Source: Methanoplanus endosymbiosus (lineage in GTDB: Archaea > Halobacteriota > Methanomicrobia > Methanomicrobiales > Methanomicrobiaceae). Taken from it: a stretch of DNA of 64,000 nucleotides. Position numbers and translations under genes: made by a program. Below the pieces are notes generated by a model, which made no database searches, was not told the origin of the DNA, and saw only the letters and a program-made list of their open reading frames with translations. The DNA is taken from NCBI RefSeq assembly GCF_024662215.1, contig NZ_CP096115.1, positions 1,860,001 to 1,924,000 of the forward strand, in the 5' to 3' direction. The stretch's first letter is position 1; each line of letters starts with the position of its first letter. Shown piece by piece: positions 18,103 through 26,823 of this stretch.

Positions 18103-18133
18103 TATTGCCTTAAAAGTCAGGAATGAACAAAAA

Positions 18134-20173
18134 TTATGAGATCAGGTATCTGTTTAACCACCCAAGTTCTTCCTGAACTTTTCTGTACTGGTGGACGTAA
18201 TTCCTGAGACTATGGGATTCTCCGGGGAACATTATAAACTTCACAGGTGCGGAACTCTCCTCATAAAATGTCCGGTAGGTAACCACTGCACTTGAAGTCT
18301 CCACATCTGAATCTTTGGTTCCGCTCATCATCAGGAGGGGTGTTGTGACATTTTCTGCCCGGTATATTGGTAATATATTTTCATACAGCCTGGGATTTTT
18401 GAAGGGAGACTCTCCGAAGTACCTCTTTGCCATTATAGTTCCGTCTGTACTGGCCAGTTCAGCATAATATTCGGCAGTTCCGGCTCCGCAGACGGCGGCT
18501 TTCAGAGAGGTATCCCATGTTATCAGGTCAAGAGTCAGTATTCCACCGTTTGACCATCCGGTCGAACCCGTCCTGTTTACGTCTGTTATGCCAGTCTCTG
18601 CAAGATACTCCTTTCCTGATATCAGGTCCTGAGCAGGCAGGTCATAATAATGTCCGTCTTCAATTGACTCTGCAAAATCAAACCCGTAATTTAAACTGCC
18701 GTGATAATTCACCGAAAGTGCCACAGCACCCATATCTGTAATCAGATGGTAGGGAAATTCCCATGTATCCCTCCAGCTATCAAAATCGGTGTAAGCCGGG
18801 CCACCGTGAATCACAAACACAAGAGGGTACTGTCTGCCTTTTATGTAATCCGCAGGATACCTGACTACCCCCTCAATCTCATCTCCAAGGGCACCGGTAA
18901 AGTGGACAATTCCGGAATTTCCTTTTATTTTTGGCAGGATGTCAGAGTTTAAATCTGTTATCTGCACCTCATATTTTATACTGCTCCCGGTAACGTCTGC
19001 GGCAAAAAACTGCCCCGGTGTATCAGCCGAGTTAAAGTCATAGACAACTTTATTCCCGTCGGAACTGCTGGCAAGTGCAAAAATATTTCCCTGATGCGTA
19101 CCTGAAAGGATCTGGCTCTCCCAGCCGGAATCTGTATGCCGGAAAACAGCAGTCTGCGGGTTTGTCCCGTTCGCCAGCATGCCGAAAAAGCCGCCATTAA
19201 ACGGCGTTATCTCAACATGATAGTTAAACCTGTCAATGTGAAGCCCTTTATCCCATTTCAGTGGAACTTCCTCGATTTTTCCCTCTTTTGGGTAATAAGC
19301 AAGCAGATCTGCGGTGTACAACATAGGATATGTCATTCCGCCGTACCGGAAGCGTTCGATATATATGACTGAACTGTCGGGTGCCCAGCAGATCGCATTT
19401 TCATTGTTTCCCCCTTCAGTCCGGCTGAAGATTAATTTTTCTGCTCCTGTGGCTGTATCTAAAAGTACATACCGGTAAACCGGGCCTGAAGTCCATCTGT
19501 CGGGATTGGCCGTTGACTTATACAGAATATAGTTCCCGTCCGGAGATGGAACATACATGGTAATTACATCGTCATTTGATGAGAGAGGCTCTGTGATTCC
19601 TGTTATAAGGGAGTATTTTTTTAGAATTTCAGGTCCGGGTTTTTCATCCACCACAAATGTATCATCATAATATCCTCCTGTCATCTTTTTTTCTGCCCCG
19701 TTAGAAACTGATCCAGTGTATATCAGTTCATCTTCATTGAGCCATGAAAATCCGTCGGGAAGTTCCGGAGAGATATTCTGAGGTATATATGCAGTCCGGC
19801 TGGCAAGTGACACGATTTTTAAAACAGTGTCTTTACTCTCTTTCTGTACAGCAGTATAGGCAGCCTGTCTTCCTTTTGGGGAAAGAACACATGAACGTGC
19901 AGTTTCGTCTTCCCCGGAAAGTCTGTATTCACGCCCTGTTCTGAGATCATAATATATCACTGTTCCGTTGATATATTCAGGCAGAAGTGCTGTTCCTTCT
20001 GTTTTGAGATATACGAGGCCGGAACCGTCCGGTGACAGAGTGAACATACCTGCATATTCCATATGTAACAGATCCTCTATGGTTAGATTGTCACTTTTCT
20101 CTCCTGATGCCGGAGTAACTGACATTATTGCGGCAAACGCCAGAATTAAGGCTAATCTGAAATATTTCCGGAT
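18134..20173 (-). CDS. Exported S9-family (prolyl oligopeptidase/acylaminoacyl) peptidase
   Basis: About 679 aa if started at the ATC at 20171-20173; from the first ATG (20125) it is 663 aa. The N-terminal part is a beta-propeller (MFTLSPDGSGLVYL and repeats), and the C-terminal 250 aa an alpha/beta-hydrolase. The catalytic triad is Ser in TGWSNGG, Asp in MSGTKDSDVE and His in PGESHSLRNY. Translation upstream of the ATG gives RKYFRLALILAFAA, an obvious signal peptide, behind a perfect AGGAGGT site, so the usual ATG would cut the signal in half. The peptidase therefore probably works outside the membrane on short peptides. A close paralogue is encoded at 35245-37275, also with a signal peptide. 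Confidence 0.88.
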   Translation of the reverse strand: MRKYFRLALILAFAAIMSVTPASGEKSDNLTIEDLLHMEYAGMFTLSPDGSGLVYLKTEGTALLPEYINGTVIYYDLRTGREYRLSGEDETARSCVLSPKGRQAAYTAVQKESKDTVLKIVSLASRTAYIPQNISPELPDGFSWLNEDELIYTGSVSNGAEKKMTGGYYDDTFVVDEKPGPEILKKYSLITGITEPLSSNDDVITMYVPSPDGNYILYKSTANPDRWTSGPVYRYVLLDTATGAEKLIFSRTEGGNNENAICWAPDSSVIYIERFRYGGMTYPMLYTADLLAYYPKEGKIEEVPLKWDKGLHIDRFNYHVEITPFNGGFFGMLANGTNPQTAVFRHTDSGWESQILSGTHQGNIFALASSSDGNKVVYDFNSADTPGQFFAADVTGSSIKYEVQITDLNSDILPKIKGNSGIVHFTGALGDEIEGVVRYPADYIKGRQYPLVFVIHGGPAYTDFDSWRDTWEFPYHLITDMGAVALSVNYHGSLNYGFDFAESIEDGHYYDLPAQDLISGKEYLAETGITDVNRTGSTGWSNGGILTLDLITWDTSLKAAVCGAGTAEYYAELASTDGTIMAKRYFGESPFKNPRLYENILPIYRAENVTTPLLMMSGTKDSDVETSSAVVTYRTFYEESSAPVKFIMFPGESHSLRNYVHQYRKVQEELGWLNRYLIS

Positions 20174-20180
20174 ATTAAAT

Positions 20181-20187
20181 ACCTCCT
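20181..20187 (-). promoter_or_regulatory. Strong Shine-Dalgarno site pointing to a non-ATG start
   Basis: On the minus strand AGGAGGT lies 7 nt before an in-frame ATC codon (20173-20171) that opens the signal peptide of the S9 peptidase. No ATG, GTG or TTG is in frame between this site and the ATG at 20125. Confidence 0.55.
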
Positions 20188-20325
20188 GATCTTCAGAGTT
20201 GACGGGAGTTATTGTTATGTCTGTTGATATTTTCCTGAACTTTCATTTTCATATAATATTCCGGATAATATGATCTCTTCTGGTTTCTTTTTTAATTTTA
20301 AACGGCAATATTTTCTGTAAACCTT

Positions 20326-20718
20326 ATGATAGAGAGACTTTTTGTTTATGGTACACTTATGGAACCTGCTATTCAGAGGGAAGTCTTTGGAAGGGAGATT
20401 TCCGGAGCTACTGATTCACTGTATGGCTACAGGTTGGGAACGGTCACTTTTGGGAATGAGACGTTTCCTGCGATAAGGAGTGTATCCCTTAAGTCCGGTG
20501 AAGATGGGCATAACTCCGGAAAGGCGTTTTTTGCAGGAAGAGTCCGGAGTCCGGAGATCAAATCAGGTACGGGAGAGGATGAAGTTTCCGGCATTGTTCT
20601 CACACTATCTGATGAGGAACTGTCAGAGGCTGATTTCTATGAGGGAGAGTATTATGCAAGAAAGGAAGTCAGCCTTAAAAGTGGTCTGAAAGCATGGGTG
20701 TATGTAATCGAGGATTAA
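20326..20718 (+). CDS. Gamma-glutamylcyclotransferase-like (AIG2/GGCT) protein
   Basis: 130 aa. The family signature YGTLM follows the first strand (RLFVYGTLMEPAIQREVFG). A glutamate in the SEADFYEGEYYARKEV segment is in the place of the catalytic acid, and the protein ends in a short strand (AWVYVIED). Family members cyclise gamma-glutamyl groups or trim gamma-glutamylamines in the cytoplasm; the substrate here is unknown. It stands alone on the plus strand, diverging from the S9 peptidase and converging on purC with 30 bp between stops. An A/T-rich A8-G-T7 stretch lies in that gap and may end transcription from both sides. Confidence 0.82.
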   Translation: MIERLFVYGTLMEPAIQREVFGREISGATDSLYGYRLGTVTFGNETFPAIRSVSLKSGEDGHNSGKAFFAGRVRSPEIKSGTGEDEVSGIVLTLSDEELSEADFYEGEYYARKEVSLKSGLKAWVYVIED

Positions 20719-20748
20719 TCACAAATTTTCAGGCAAAAAAAAGTTTTT

Positions 20749-21459
20749 TTATTCGTCAAGGACTATTCTTTCAAGGTCAAGCGGCATGATATACTCTCCG
20801 TTGCGGAAAGCACGCATATTTCCTCCTGAAATTTCATCGATTAACACGATCTCATCTCCAACCCTGCCGAATTCAAACTTGATGTCGTAGAGTTCGATAT
20901 TCTTCTTTGCAAGTTCGTCCTTCATGATGGCTGTGATCTGCTGGGTTAATGATTTGACCTTTTCGTACTCGTCCGGGGTAAGAATTCCGAGATATTCGAG
21001 TGCGTCCTTTGTAATCGGAGGGTCCTCACGGTCATCGTCTTTTAATGTCGTCTCAACAAATGCGGGCAGTGATGCGGCTTCTTCTATGTAATCCCCATAG
21101 CGCCTGTAAAAACTTCCGACCGCACGAAGACGGCAGATAACTTCCAGGCCCTTTCCGAAAGTCTTTGCAGGCCTGACTGTCATGGTGACATTGTCGACAT
21201 CAGCATCGATATAATGAGTGGGGATTCCCTTCTGATTTAATATTTCAAAGAAATATTTTGTCAGCCGGATACAGGCACGGCCTGCACCTTCCATAGTAAG
21301 CCCGACGGTATTCATGCCGGGGTCGAATACACCGTCAGCTCCGGTGCAGTCATCTTTGAATTTAAGCAGATAATTTCCGTTATCAAGTGCATAGACGTTT
21401 TTTGTCTTGCCTGTATAGACCAGTTTCATAGATTCCATTGAACTCATAGCGTTCCTCAT
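20749..21459 (-). CDS. purC: Phosphoribosylaminoimidazole-succinocarboxamide synthase
   Basis: 236 aa, standard for SAICAR synthetase. Family marks: [17 protein letters not shown] (nucleotide-binding start), [36 protein letters not shown] and [11 protein letters not shown] near the end. It joins CAIR and aspartate using ATP in purine biosynthesis. There are four candidate ATGs near the start. The second (at 21447) has a GAGG site six bases upstream and is the better-supported start, while the first (21459) has none. No other pur gene is nearby in this window. Confidence 0.95.
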   Translation of the reverse strand: MRNAMSSMESMKLVYTGKTKNVYALDNGNYLLKFKDDCTGADGVFDPGMNTVGLTMEGAGRACIRLTKYFFEILNQKGIPTHYIDADVDNVTMTVRPAKTFGKGLEVICRLRAVGSFYRRYGDYIEEAASLPAFVETTLKDDDREDPPITKDALEYLGILTPDEYEKVKSLTQQITAIMKDELAKKNIELYDIKFEFGRVGDEIVLIDEISGGNMRAFRNGEYIMPLDLERIVLDE

Positions 21460-21788
21460 TTTTAATAGATACAGATATTGTTTGGTGTAGAGGATTTAAA
21501 ATGTGTTTTGTCAGGGCAGGAAGGACGAGAAAAATGGGCTAATATTTCCGGCGCAGCACCTTTCTTACCTGACAATGCGGCTGACATGCTAATTCTTCCT
21601 GGAACACAGACTCTGTTAATCATATGTTATATCATTGTCTCGGCAACGGGTGAGAAGATCGGCTGCATCGGTCTGATTGTTCCTGATTCCGGCCCTTTCT
21701 CAGAGGTATCGGTCTGAAGGATCAGGCCCCTAATATTTTATCGCTTCTTTTCGAATGCATTATCATCTGGAGAACTAATGTCTGGATT
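21460..21788 (+). other. Gene-poor interval between purC and the C45-type hydrolase
   Basis: About 330 bp. A 79-codon open frame (21478-21717) exists but shows no family features and no ribosome site, so I do not call it. Near the end a GGAG site (21769-21772) precedes a five-codon mini-frame ATG-TCT-GGA-TTA-TGA (21778-21792) whose stop overlaps the next gene's ATG. Confidence 0.4.
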
Positions 21789-22976
21789 ATGAAACTACTG
21801 TATGTACTCATTGCGGCCTGCATCCTTGTATTAACCGCAACCGCGTACACCTTCCCGGCAGCGGCCGGTTCGGACGAACTGAAATTGGTTTCTTCATTTG
21901 AAGGGGGGGAGCGCTGCAGCGCCGGACCATATGACGTGTTAGTTCTCTCCGGCTCCTACCGTGAGATGGGAAGACAGTACGGCAGCCTGATGAAGGACGA
22001 ACTTCTGGCGGTATATGATGTCGTGACCGAAAATGCTATTAAAAACGGGTATGCCGTTGAAGAACTCCATAATGAGGTTGCTGTATCATGTGAATTTCAG
22101 CCGAAGCGGATGAAGGAGATCTATGCAGGGATGGCCGAGACATCTGGTCTGACAGAGGAGGATATTCGGGTTATTTATTATGGCCCTGTCATCTATCTCT
22201 GTGGCGGAGTCTCATGTTCATTCCTTGCCGCATGGGGCGATTATACCCCGGACGGAATGGTGGTTCTCTCCCGCAACTGGGATCTTTCTGATTCTGCCTC
22301 TGTATTCGATCCGTATTATGTGCTGGTTGTTTATAATCCGTCGGACGGGAGCAATGGGGTTGCGACCTTTGGTCCTGCCGGAACACGTCCGGAGACCTTA
22401 ATGAACAGCGAAGGCCTCTTCATTGCCAATGATAACGATGGGGGTTCGGGAGGCTATCTGACAATGAATGACCGTCCTGATCTCATCTCTGAATTCTTCA
22501 GGTTCATGCTCGATTACTCCACACTGAAACAGCTTGACGCGGGCATCATGGCCACCCGTACGGATACCGGATGGATCGTGAATGCGGCCGGACCGGAAGA
22601 GGCGTACTCATACGAAGAGACGGTCTGGGAGATAAAAAGGCGGGACGGCAACGGCATAATCGCCGCAACGAACCATTTCGCTGATCCGGCATGGAACTTT
22701 GCCGGGATGCCGGCTGAGAATTCTCTTGTACGATATAATAACCTGTTCTCACTTGCAGATAAATCAAAAGGAAGTATAGATGCATCGGAGATGATGAATA
22801 TTCGTGATATTCTCATTGATGATGGCGGTGCGAGATTCCTGCATTATAACCTGGGAGGATACGGTTATTCCACAGATCACCAGGTGGTCTTTGTTCCTGA
22901 AACCCGGGAACTCCGGATCAGGGTTCTTGATTCTGACTGGCAGAAGGTGGAGCTTGCCACTCTGTTTAAATCCTGA
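21789..22976 (+). CDS. Exported C45-like (acyl-coenzyme A:6-APA acyltransferase/linear amide) hydrolase
   Basis: 395 aa. A signal peptide is clear (LLYVLIAACILVLTATAYTF). The family nucleophile region is GGVSCSFLAAWGDYTPDG followed by VVLSRNWD, as in Ntn-type amide hydrolases of the penicillin acylase/C45 group. The catalytic Cys becomes N-terminal by self-processing in studied members, but here no processed form can be seen. The substrate is not known; bile-salt-type or N-acyl amino-acid amides are family precedents. Its ATG overlaps the stop of a tiny upstream frame. A hairpin with a T-run begins at the stop codon, suggesting the gene is transcribed alone. Confidence 0.8.
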   Translation: MKLLYVLIAACILVLTATAYTFPAAAGSDELKLVSSFEGGERCSAGPYDVLVLSGSYREMGRQYGSLMKDELLAVYDVVTENAIKNGYAVEELHNEVAVSCEFQPKRMKEIYAGMAETSGLTEEDIRVIYYGPVIYLCGGVSCSFLAAWGDYTPDGMVVLSRNWDLSDSASVFDPYYVLVVYNPSDGSNGVATFGPAGTRPETLMNSEGLFIANDNDGGSGGYLTMNDRPDLISEFFRFMLDYSTLKQLDAGIMATRTDTGWIVNAAGPEEAYSYEETVWEIKRRDGNGIIAATNHFADPAWNFAGMPAENSLVRYNNLFSLADKSKGSIDASEMMNIRDILIDDGGARFLHYNLGGYGYSTDHQVVFVPETRELRIRVLDSDWQKVELATLFKS

Positions 22977-23004
22977 TTTGATCAGGAAAATGCAATATTT
23001 TTTT
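22972..23004 (+). terminator. Rho-independent-like terminator
   Basis: CCTGAT-TTG-ATCAGG forms a 6-bp stem overlapping the stop codon of the C45-type gene. It is followed within about 12 bp by a run of seven T (22998-23004). Confidence 0.6.
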
Positions 23005-23020
23005 ATATCTGCCCAGGACT

Positions 23021-23244
23021 GACAGGTACCTGCGGTTTATGCTCCCGGTTCAGGATTAAGTAAGTATGTCACTCTCATCGTTATGGCTTTCTTCCTTTTT
23101 CTGTTTCCAGGCGGAATCCGGCTGCCGGAAGCAAATGATCGGGTAATGGGCATAATCGCTTTTATTGCCTTCTTTTTGGTTTTATGGTTATGCAGGCCGG
23201 AGATGCCATGGGTTGTAGCTGCTGAAGGGGCAGCCCTTATGTGA
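23021..23244 (+). pseudogene. N-terminal remnant of a membrane transporter, possibly DASS-type
   Basis: An open frame from just after a TGA to the TGA at 23242-23244. Its translation (SKYVTLIVMAFFLFLFPGG, then VMGIIAFIAFFLVLWL and PWVVAAEGAALM) has the two-helix pattern seen at the start of SLC13/DASS-type anion permeases. The rest of a transporter is missing, and no Shine-Dalgarno site or good start is present. It ends 45 bp before the ECF-like gene. It is probably a truncated fossil; the family guess is weak. Confidence 0.45.
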
Positions 23245-23288
23245 TAGTTTTGGAAAAGGTCTTTTCCGGATAAACGAAAAAGAGTGTT

Positions 23289-23858
23289 ATGCATGAACTC
23301 ATAGAAGTCTGGAAGAACAAAAGAGGGCTGGTGCTGATTGCAGCGACTGCGGTCATGTATACACTTATCCTGACTGTCTTTAATGAGGTCCAGTGGGATA
23401 TTGCAGGCATCGCGGTACGCCCTGCGGCAGCGCTTCCTGTTCTCTTCGGTATCCTGCTGGGGCCTGCCGCAGCCTGGGGATTTGGGATCGGCAACATTGC
23501 CGGAGATCTGACCGGTTCGTGGTCGCTGATGAGTGTCTCTGGTTTTCTTATCAACTTTCTCTACCCGTATCTCTCTTATCTCCTTTGGCACAGGCTTATG
23601 AAAGGGCGTGAATTAAAGATGGACAGGTATGGTACGGGTAATTATCTGCTTACTGCATTTATTGCCACTTTCGTGTGTATGGCACTTCTTGCGGCTCTTG
23701 GGGCGGTCTTCTTCGGCCGGCCCTTTGAGAGCAAGTTCATCGCTTACTTCAGCAACAATATCATATGGGCAATGATTGCAGGTTCTCTTCTCTCATGGCT
23801 GACATTTAATGTTGCAGTCCGGAAAGGGCTGGTATATGGGAAGAAATGGAAGGTTTAA
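23289..23858 (+). CDS. Membrane protein resembling an ECF transporter substrate-binding (S) component
   Basis: 189 aa with about five or six membrane helices (residues 15-33, 45-62, 72-92, 115-137, 150-170). The stretch IAVRPAAALPVLFGILLGPAAAWGFGIGNIAGDL fits the early region of QueT/ThiT-like S components, where ligand specificity is set. No EcfT or EcfA gene lies beside it, so it would share a module encoded elsewhere, as group II ECF transporters do. The ATG at 23289 has no strong ribosome site but begins a credible soluble N-terminus (MHELIEVWKNKRG). The substrate cannot be told. Confidence 0.68.
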   Translation: MHELIEVWKNKRGLVLIAATAVMYTLILTVFNEVQWDIAGIAVRPAAALPVLFGILLGPAAAWGFGIGNIAGDLTGSWSLMSVSGFLINFLYPYLSYLLWHRLMKGRELKMDRYGTGNYLLTAFIATFVCMALLAALGAVFFGRPFESKFIAYFSNNIIWAMIAGSLLSWLTFNVAVRKGLVYGKKWKV

Positions 23859-23883
23859 TTCGTGCATTTCAAATTTATGGCTT

Positions 23884-24162
23884 TTATGATCTGATTCGGG
23901 ACGCTGCCAGCAGGCTGTAAAACTCCTCCGGAATATTGGTCATCAGGACACGGGGTGCCTGGATTTCATAATATTCCCGGTTGTCTCCGGAGGCTTTTAT
24001 CTTCTTTCCGGCAATTTATGTAACCAGTGAAAATTCACTCTTTGTGCACCGGATACAGGTCTTCGGCAGCAGCCGGATGTTTGACGGGTCAAATTCTATC
24101 TTTTCTAAGTACGGCTGAGCATACCTGATTCCGGCTGCAATATACTTTTCCTGCTTCAGGGA
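23884..24162 (-). pseudogene. Remnant reading frame broken by an internal stop
   Basis: Minus-strand frame ending at the TAA 23884-23886 and interrupted by a TAA at 24016-24018. The translation on both sides is protein-like (EKYIAAGIRYAQPYLEKIEF, then RLLPKTCIRCTKSEF; after the stop ASGDNREYYEIQAPRVLM and NIPEEFYSLLAAS). No start codon is present, and it overlaps the last few codons of the membrane protein upstream in another frame. It looks like the C-terminal end of a lost gene. I cannot name the family. Confidence 0.45.
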
Positions 24163-24611
24163 TATTTTTTGCCGGAATATTCCTTCCCGATGCAGGAGAT
24201 CAGATAGAGAATCGGTATGAGTGAAAATATTACAAATAATTCCGGGATGGATGTACTGCCAGGATGAAGGGTCTGCCTTGTTACTCCTGAATCAAGGAGG
24301 ATGAAGCTGAAAAATATTAATGACAGTGTACCTGAAATAACTCTTTTTTTGGGAAACCGGATGACTGAAACGGCCAGTAATAATGCAGTCAGACCTTCTG
24401 TGAATAGGTAAATGCCTGCGTATAATCCAGCAATCCTGATCCCGAAGAACCAGCCCTCCCAGTTTAGTATGAAGACAAACATGAGCATGCAACTCCAGAA
24501 TAGCAGAATTGCAATGAGACAATATCTGAGACTTTTTTCTGCAATGCTTACTATTTTTGTAAATCCTGAAGATACTGTTACAGATTTACTGCCTTCACAT
24601 TTCTCTTCCAT
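24156..24611 (-). CDS. Four-helix membrane protein, unknown
   Basis: 151 aa. Four hydrophobic segments (about residues 30-50, 58-82, 88-105, 122-140) follow a polar N-terminus (MEEKCEGSKSVTVSSG). I recognise no family. Codon use resembles its neighbours, and hydrophobicity is periodic, which supports a real gene. It has no operon partner on the minus strand except the broken remnant that begins at its 3' end. It may therefore be the surviving member of a decayed unit. Confidence 0.5.
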   Translation of the reverse strand: MEEKCEGSKSVTVSSGFTKIVSIAEKSLRYCLIAILLFWSCMLMFVFILNWEGWFFGIRIAGLYAGIYLFTEGLTALLLAVSVIRFPKKRVISGTLSLIFFSFILLDSGVTRQTLHPGSTSIPELFVIFSLIPILYLISCIGKEYSGKKYP

Positions 24612-24678
24612 GGTACACTCCCATAATATGTTTTTATTCTGGTGGCATTTATAATATGTGTTGATTATGTGGGTGTTG

Positions 24679-24798
24679 TCAGGTATTTTTCATTGATTTA
24701 TCAGTAAAATCCTTTTGGTGTCTGGAAAGGCACTGTATGCAGGGTAGATCATTTAAAATACAGAGCATATCCGGGTGCCGGAGGGTTCGAATTTTCAT
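24679..24798 (-). CDS. Candidate small protein (39 aa) with CxxC
   Basis: A short minus-strand frame with an excellent AGGTGAG Shine-Dalgarno site (24809-24803) four bases before its ATG. The product begins MKIRTLRHPDMLC and contains CIQC (C20, C23) plus C13, a basic, cysteine-containing small protein. It is too short to assign a family. The ribosome site is the main support; without it this would be noise. Confidence 0.4.
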   Translation of the reverse strand: MKIRTLRHPDMLCILNDLPCIQCLSRHQKDFTDKSMKNT

Positions 24799-24983
24799 GT
24801 TTCTCACCTCATGCATATAATGTTCCGGAGTAGATTGTCCGGATTTTAAAGTTTCACTGCGGGGAATGGCTGGATATTAAATTTTTTCCGATACTTCCGG
24901 GAGTAAATCCTGCATTTATTCCTTCCCTTTTAATCGGATTAATGCCGGAAGAATGACATACATATTGTAAGGATCGTAAAGAC

Positions 24984-25256
24984 ATGAAAAAGAGCATTAT
25001 TACTGTCGTCGGAAAAGATACGGTTGGGATTATCGCGAAGGTCTGCACGTACCTGGCGGAGAATCAGGTAAATGTAGAGGACATCTCACAGACCATTGTG
25101 CAGGATTATTTTAATATGATGATGATCGTTGATACTGGCGGTTCGTCAAAACCGTTTGGTGAGATGGTAACTGAACTCGAATGTCTCGGTGATGAGATCG
25201 GTGTAAAGATCAGATGCCAGCGTGAAGATATTTTTACAAAGATGCACCGCATCTGA
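24984..25256 (+). CDS. ACT-domain protein, UPF0237 family
   Basis: 90 aa, a single ACT domain (SIITVVGKDTVGIIAKVCTYLAENQVNVEDISQTIV, then a second half ending in RCQREDIFTKMHRI). ACT domains bind amino acids or other small ligands and usually dimerise. Proteins of this family are almost always encoded next to UPF0210 proteins, as here (12 bp gap). The role is probably regulatory, sensing a small metabolite for the partner; the ligand is unknown. The ATG at 24984 is preceded by AAGGATCG, a fair ribosome site. Confidence 0.9.
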   Translation: MKKSIITVVGKDTVGIIAKVCTYLAENQVNVEDISQTIVQDYFNMMMIVDTGGSSKPFGEMVTELECLGDEIGVKIRCQREDIFTKMHRI

Positions 25257-25268
25257 GGGGAATTTCTG

Positions 25269-26633
25269 ATGATCAACAGACTAGAGGTAAATGAAACAAA
25301 CAAGATGATCGAGCAGGAGATGCTGGATGTCCGTACAATAACAATGGGCATCAGTCTTCTGGACTGCTGTGATTCTGATCTTGATACTCTGAACCGGAAT
25401 ATATACAATAAGATAACCTCTTCGGCGAAGGATCTCGTCTCCACCGGCAGGGAGATTGAACTTGAATACGGAATTCCGATTGTAAATAAACGTATCTCTG
25501 TCACTCCTGTTGCACTTGTCGGAGGGCGGGCCTGCAAATCCCCTGAGGATTTTGTGACAATTGCAAAAACCCTTGATAAGGCTGCCAAAGATATGGAGGT
25601 AAACTTCCTCGGTGGGTACTCCGCTCTTGTCTGCAAAGGCATGACTCCTGTCGATAAAAATCTCATCCGGTCAATCCCGCAGGCACTCTCTTCCACAGAG
25701 AGGGTATGCAGTTCGGTAAATATCGGCTCCACAAAGACCGGAATCAATATGGATGCCGTTAAGCTTATGGGAGAGATTGTTAAGGAGACTGCGATTGCCA
25801 CAAAGGATGACAGTTCCCTTGGCTGTGCAAAACTGGTAGTATTCTGCAATGCTCCGGATGACAACCCGTTCATGGCCGGAGCTTTTCATGGTGTGACTGA
25901 AGGCGATGTTGTAATTAATGTGGGTGTGAGCGGCCCCGGTGTTGTAAAACGTGCACTTGAAAAGGTACGTGGTGAGAACTTTGAGGTTCTCTGCGAGACC
26001 ATCAAAAAAACGGCGTTCAAGGTGACCCGTGCCGGACAGCTTGTAGCTCAGGAGGCTTCGGGGAGGCTGGGCGTTCCTTTCGGGATTGTTGATCTCTCCC
26101 TGGCACCGACCCCTTCTGTCGGTGACAGTGTTGCGGAGATTTTAGAGGAGATGGGCCTTGAGTCTGTCGGTGCCCCGGGAACCACCGCTGCCCTTGCCCT
26201 CCTTAATGATCAGGTGAAGAAGGGTGGAGTGATGGCAAGTTCGTTTGTCGGCGGACTGTCTGGTGCGTTTATCCCTGTAAGCGAGGATAAGGGTATGATA
26301 GATGCTGTAAACCGCGGAGCAATCAATATAGAGAAGCTTGAGGCTATGACCTGTGTATGCTCGGTTGGTCTTGATATGATTGCAATTCCGGGCAACACAC
26401 CTGCCACAACGATTTCGGGCATCATAGCAGATGAGGCTGCAATCGGTATGATCAATCAGAAGACAACCGCAGTACGCCTGATTCCTGTAATCGGCAAGGA
26501 TGTCGGTGAAACCGTTGAATTCGGAGGACTGTTAGGCTATGCACCTATTCAGCCGGTGAACAGATTCAGCTGCGAAGAATTTGTAAACCGCGGAGGCAGG
26601 ATTCCGGCACCGATTCACAGTTTTAAGAACTAA
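25269..26633 (+). CDS. UPF0210 (DUF711) family protein
   Basis: 454 aa, normal for the family. Segments such as [42 protein letters not shown] and the glycine-rich end ([13 protein letters not shown]) are typical. The fold is related to pyruvate-formate-lyase-like barrels, but no biochemical function is firmly known to me. It follows the ACT-domain protein by 12 bp, the classical pairing, so the two form a unit. Nothing appears truncated. Confidence 0.9.
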   Translation: MINRLEVNETNKMIEQEMLDVRTITMGISLLDCCDSDLDTLNRNIYNKITSSAKDLVSTGREIELEYGIPIVNKRISVTPVALVGGRACKSPEDFVTIAKTLDKAAKDMEVNFLGGYSALVCKGMTPVDKNLIRSIPQALSSTERVCSSVNIGSTKTGINMDAVKLMGEIVKETAIATKDDSSLGCAKLVVFCNAPDDNPFMAGAFHGVTEGDVVINVGVSGPGVVKRALEKVRGENFEVLCETIKKTAFKVTRAGQLVAQEASGRLGVPFGIVDLSLAPTPSVGDSVAEILEEMGLESVGAPGTTAALALLNDQVKKGGVMASSFVGGLSGAFIPVSEDKGMIDAVNRGAINIEKLEAMTCVCSVGLDMIAIPGNTPATTISGIIADEAAIGMINQKTTAVRLIPVIGKDVGETVEFGGLLGYAPIQPVNRFSCEEFVNRGGRIPAPIHSFKN

Positions 26634-26705
26634 ACCCATATAATTAATTTTTTATTTTCTTTTCTCTCCTATTTTATGCTTCATTGCTGTGTTGGATCTC
26701 TAATG

Positions 26706-26810
26706 GTGGTGCGTTTGCAGTTGCAATGGTTTAATGCTGTGCACCGCAAACATATGGTCAACAATGGTTTGGTGCACATTTGCTTGGTATTTTCTGTCCG
26801 TGTGCACCAC
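26706..26810 (+). promoter_or_regulatory. Repetitive leader with three GTGCAC boxes before the acetate-type transporter
   Basis: GTGCAC cores occur at 26739-26744, 26772-26777 and 26802-26807, about three helical turns apart. Two are preceded by CAATGGTTT (26724-26732 and 26762-26770). GGTGCAC (26771-26777) can pair with GTGCACC on either side (26739-26745 or 26802-26808). GTGGTGC (26706-26712) can pair with GCACCAC (26804-26810). The last box lies just before the GGAG ribosome site of the gene at 26824. The arrangement suits either an operator array or an RNA switch. Confidence 0.5.
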
Positions 26811-26823
26811 TCCTGGAGATCTT

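Noticed and set aside
21478-21717. 79-codon plus-strand frame between purC and the C45-type gene
   Set aside because: No ribosome site, no family features and mixed hydrophobicity; most likely chance.
23037-23591. 184-codon minus-strand frame
   Set aside because: Mirror frame of the ECF-like membrane protein; composition is typical of an antisense shadow.
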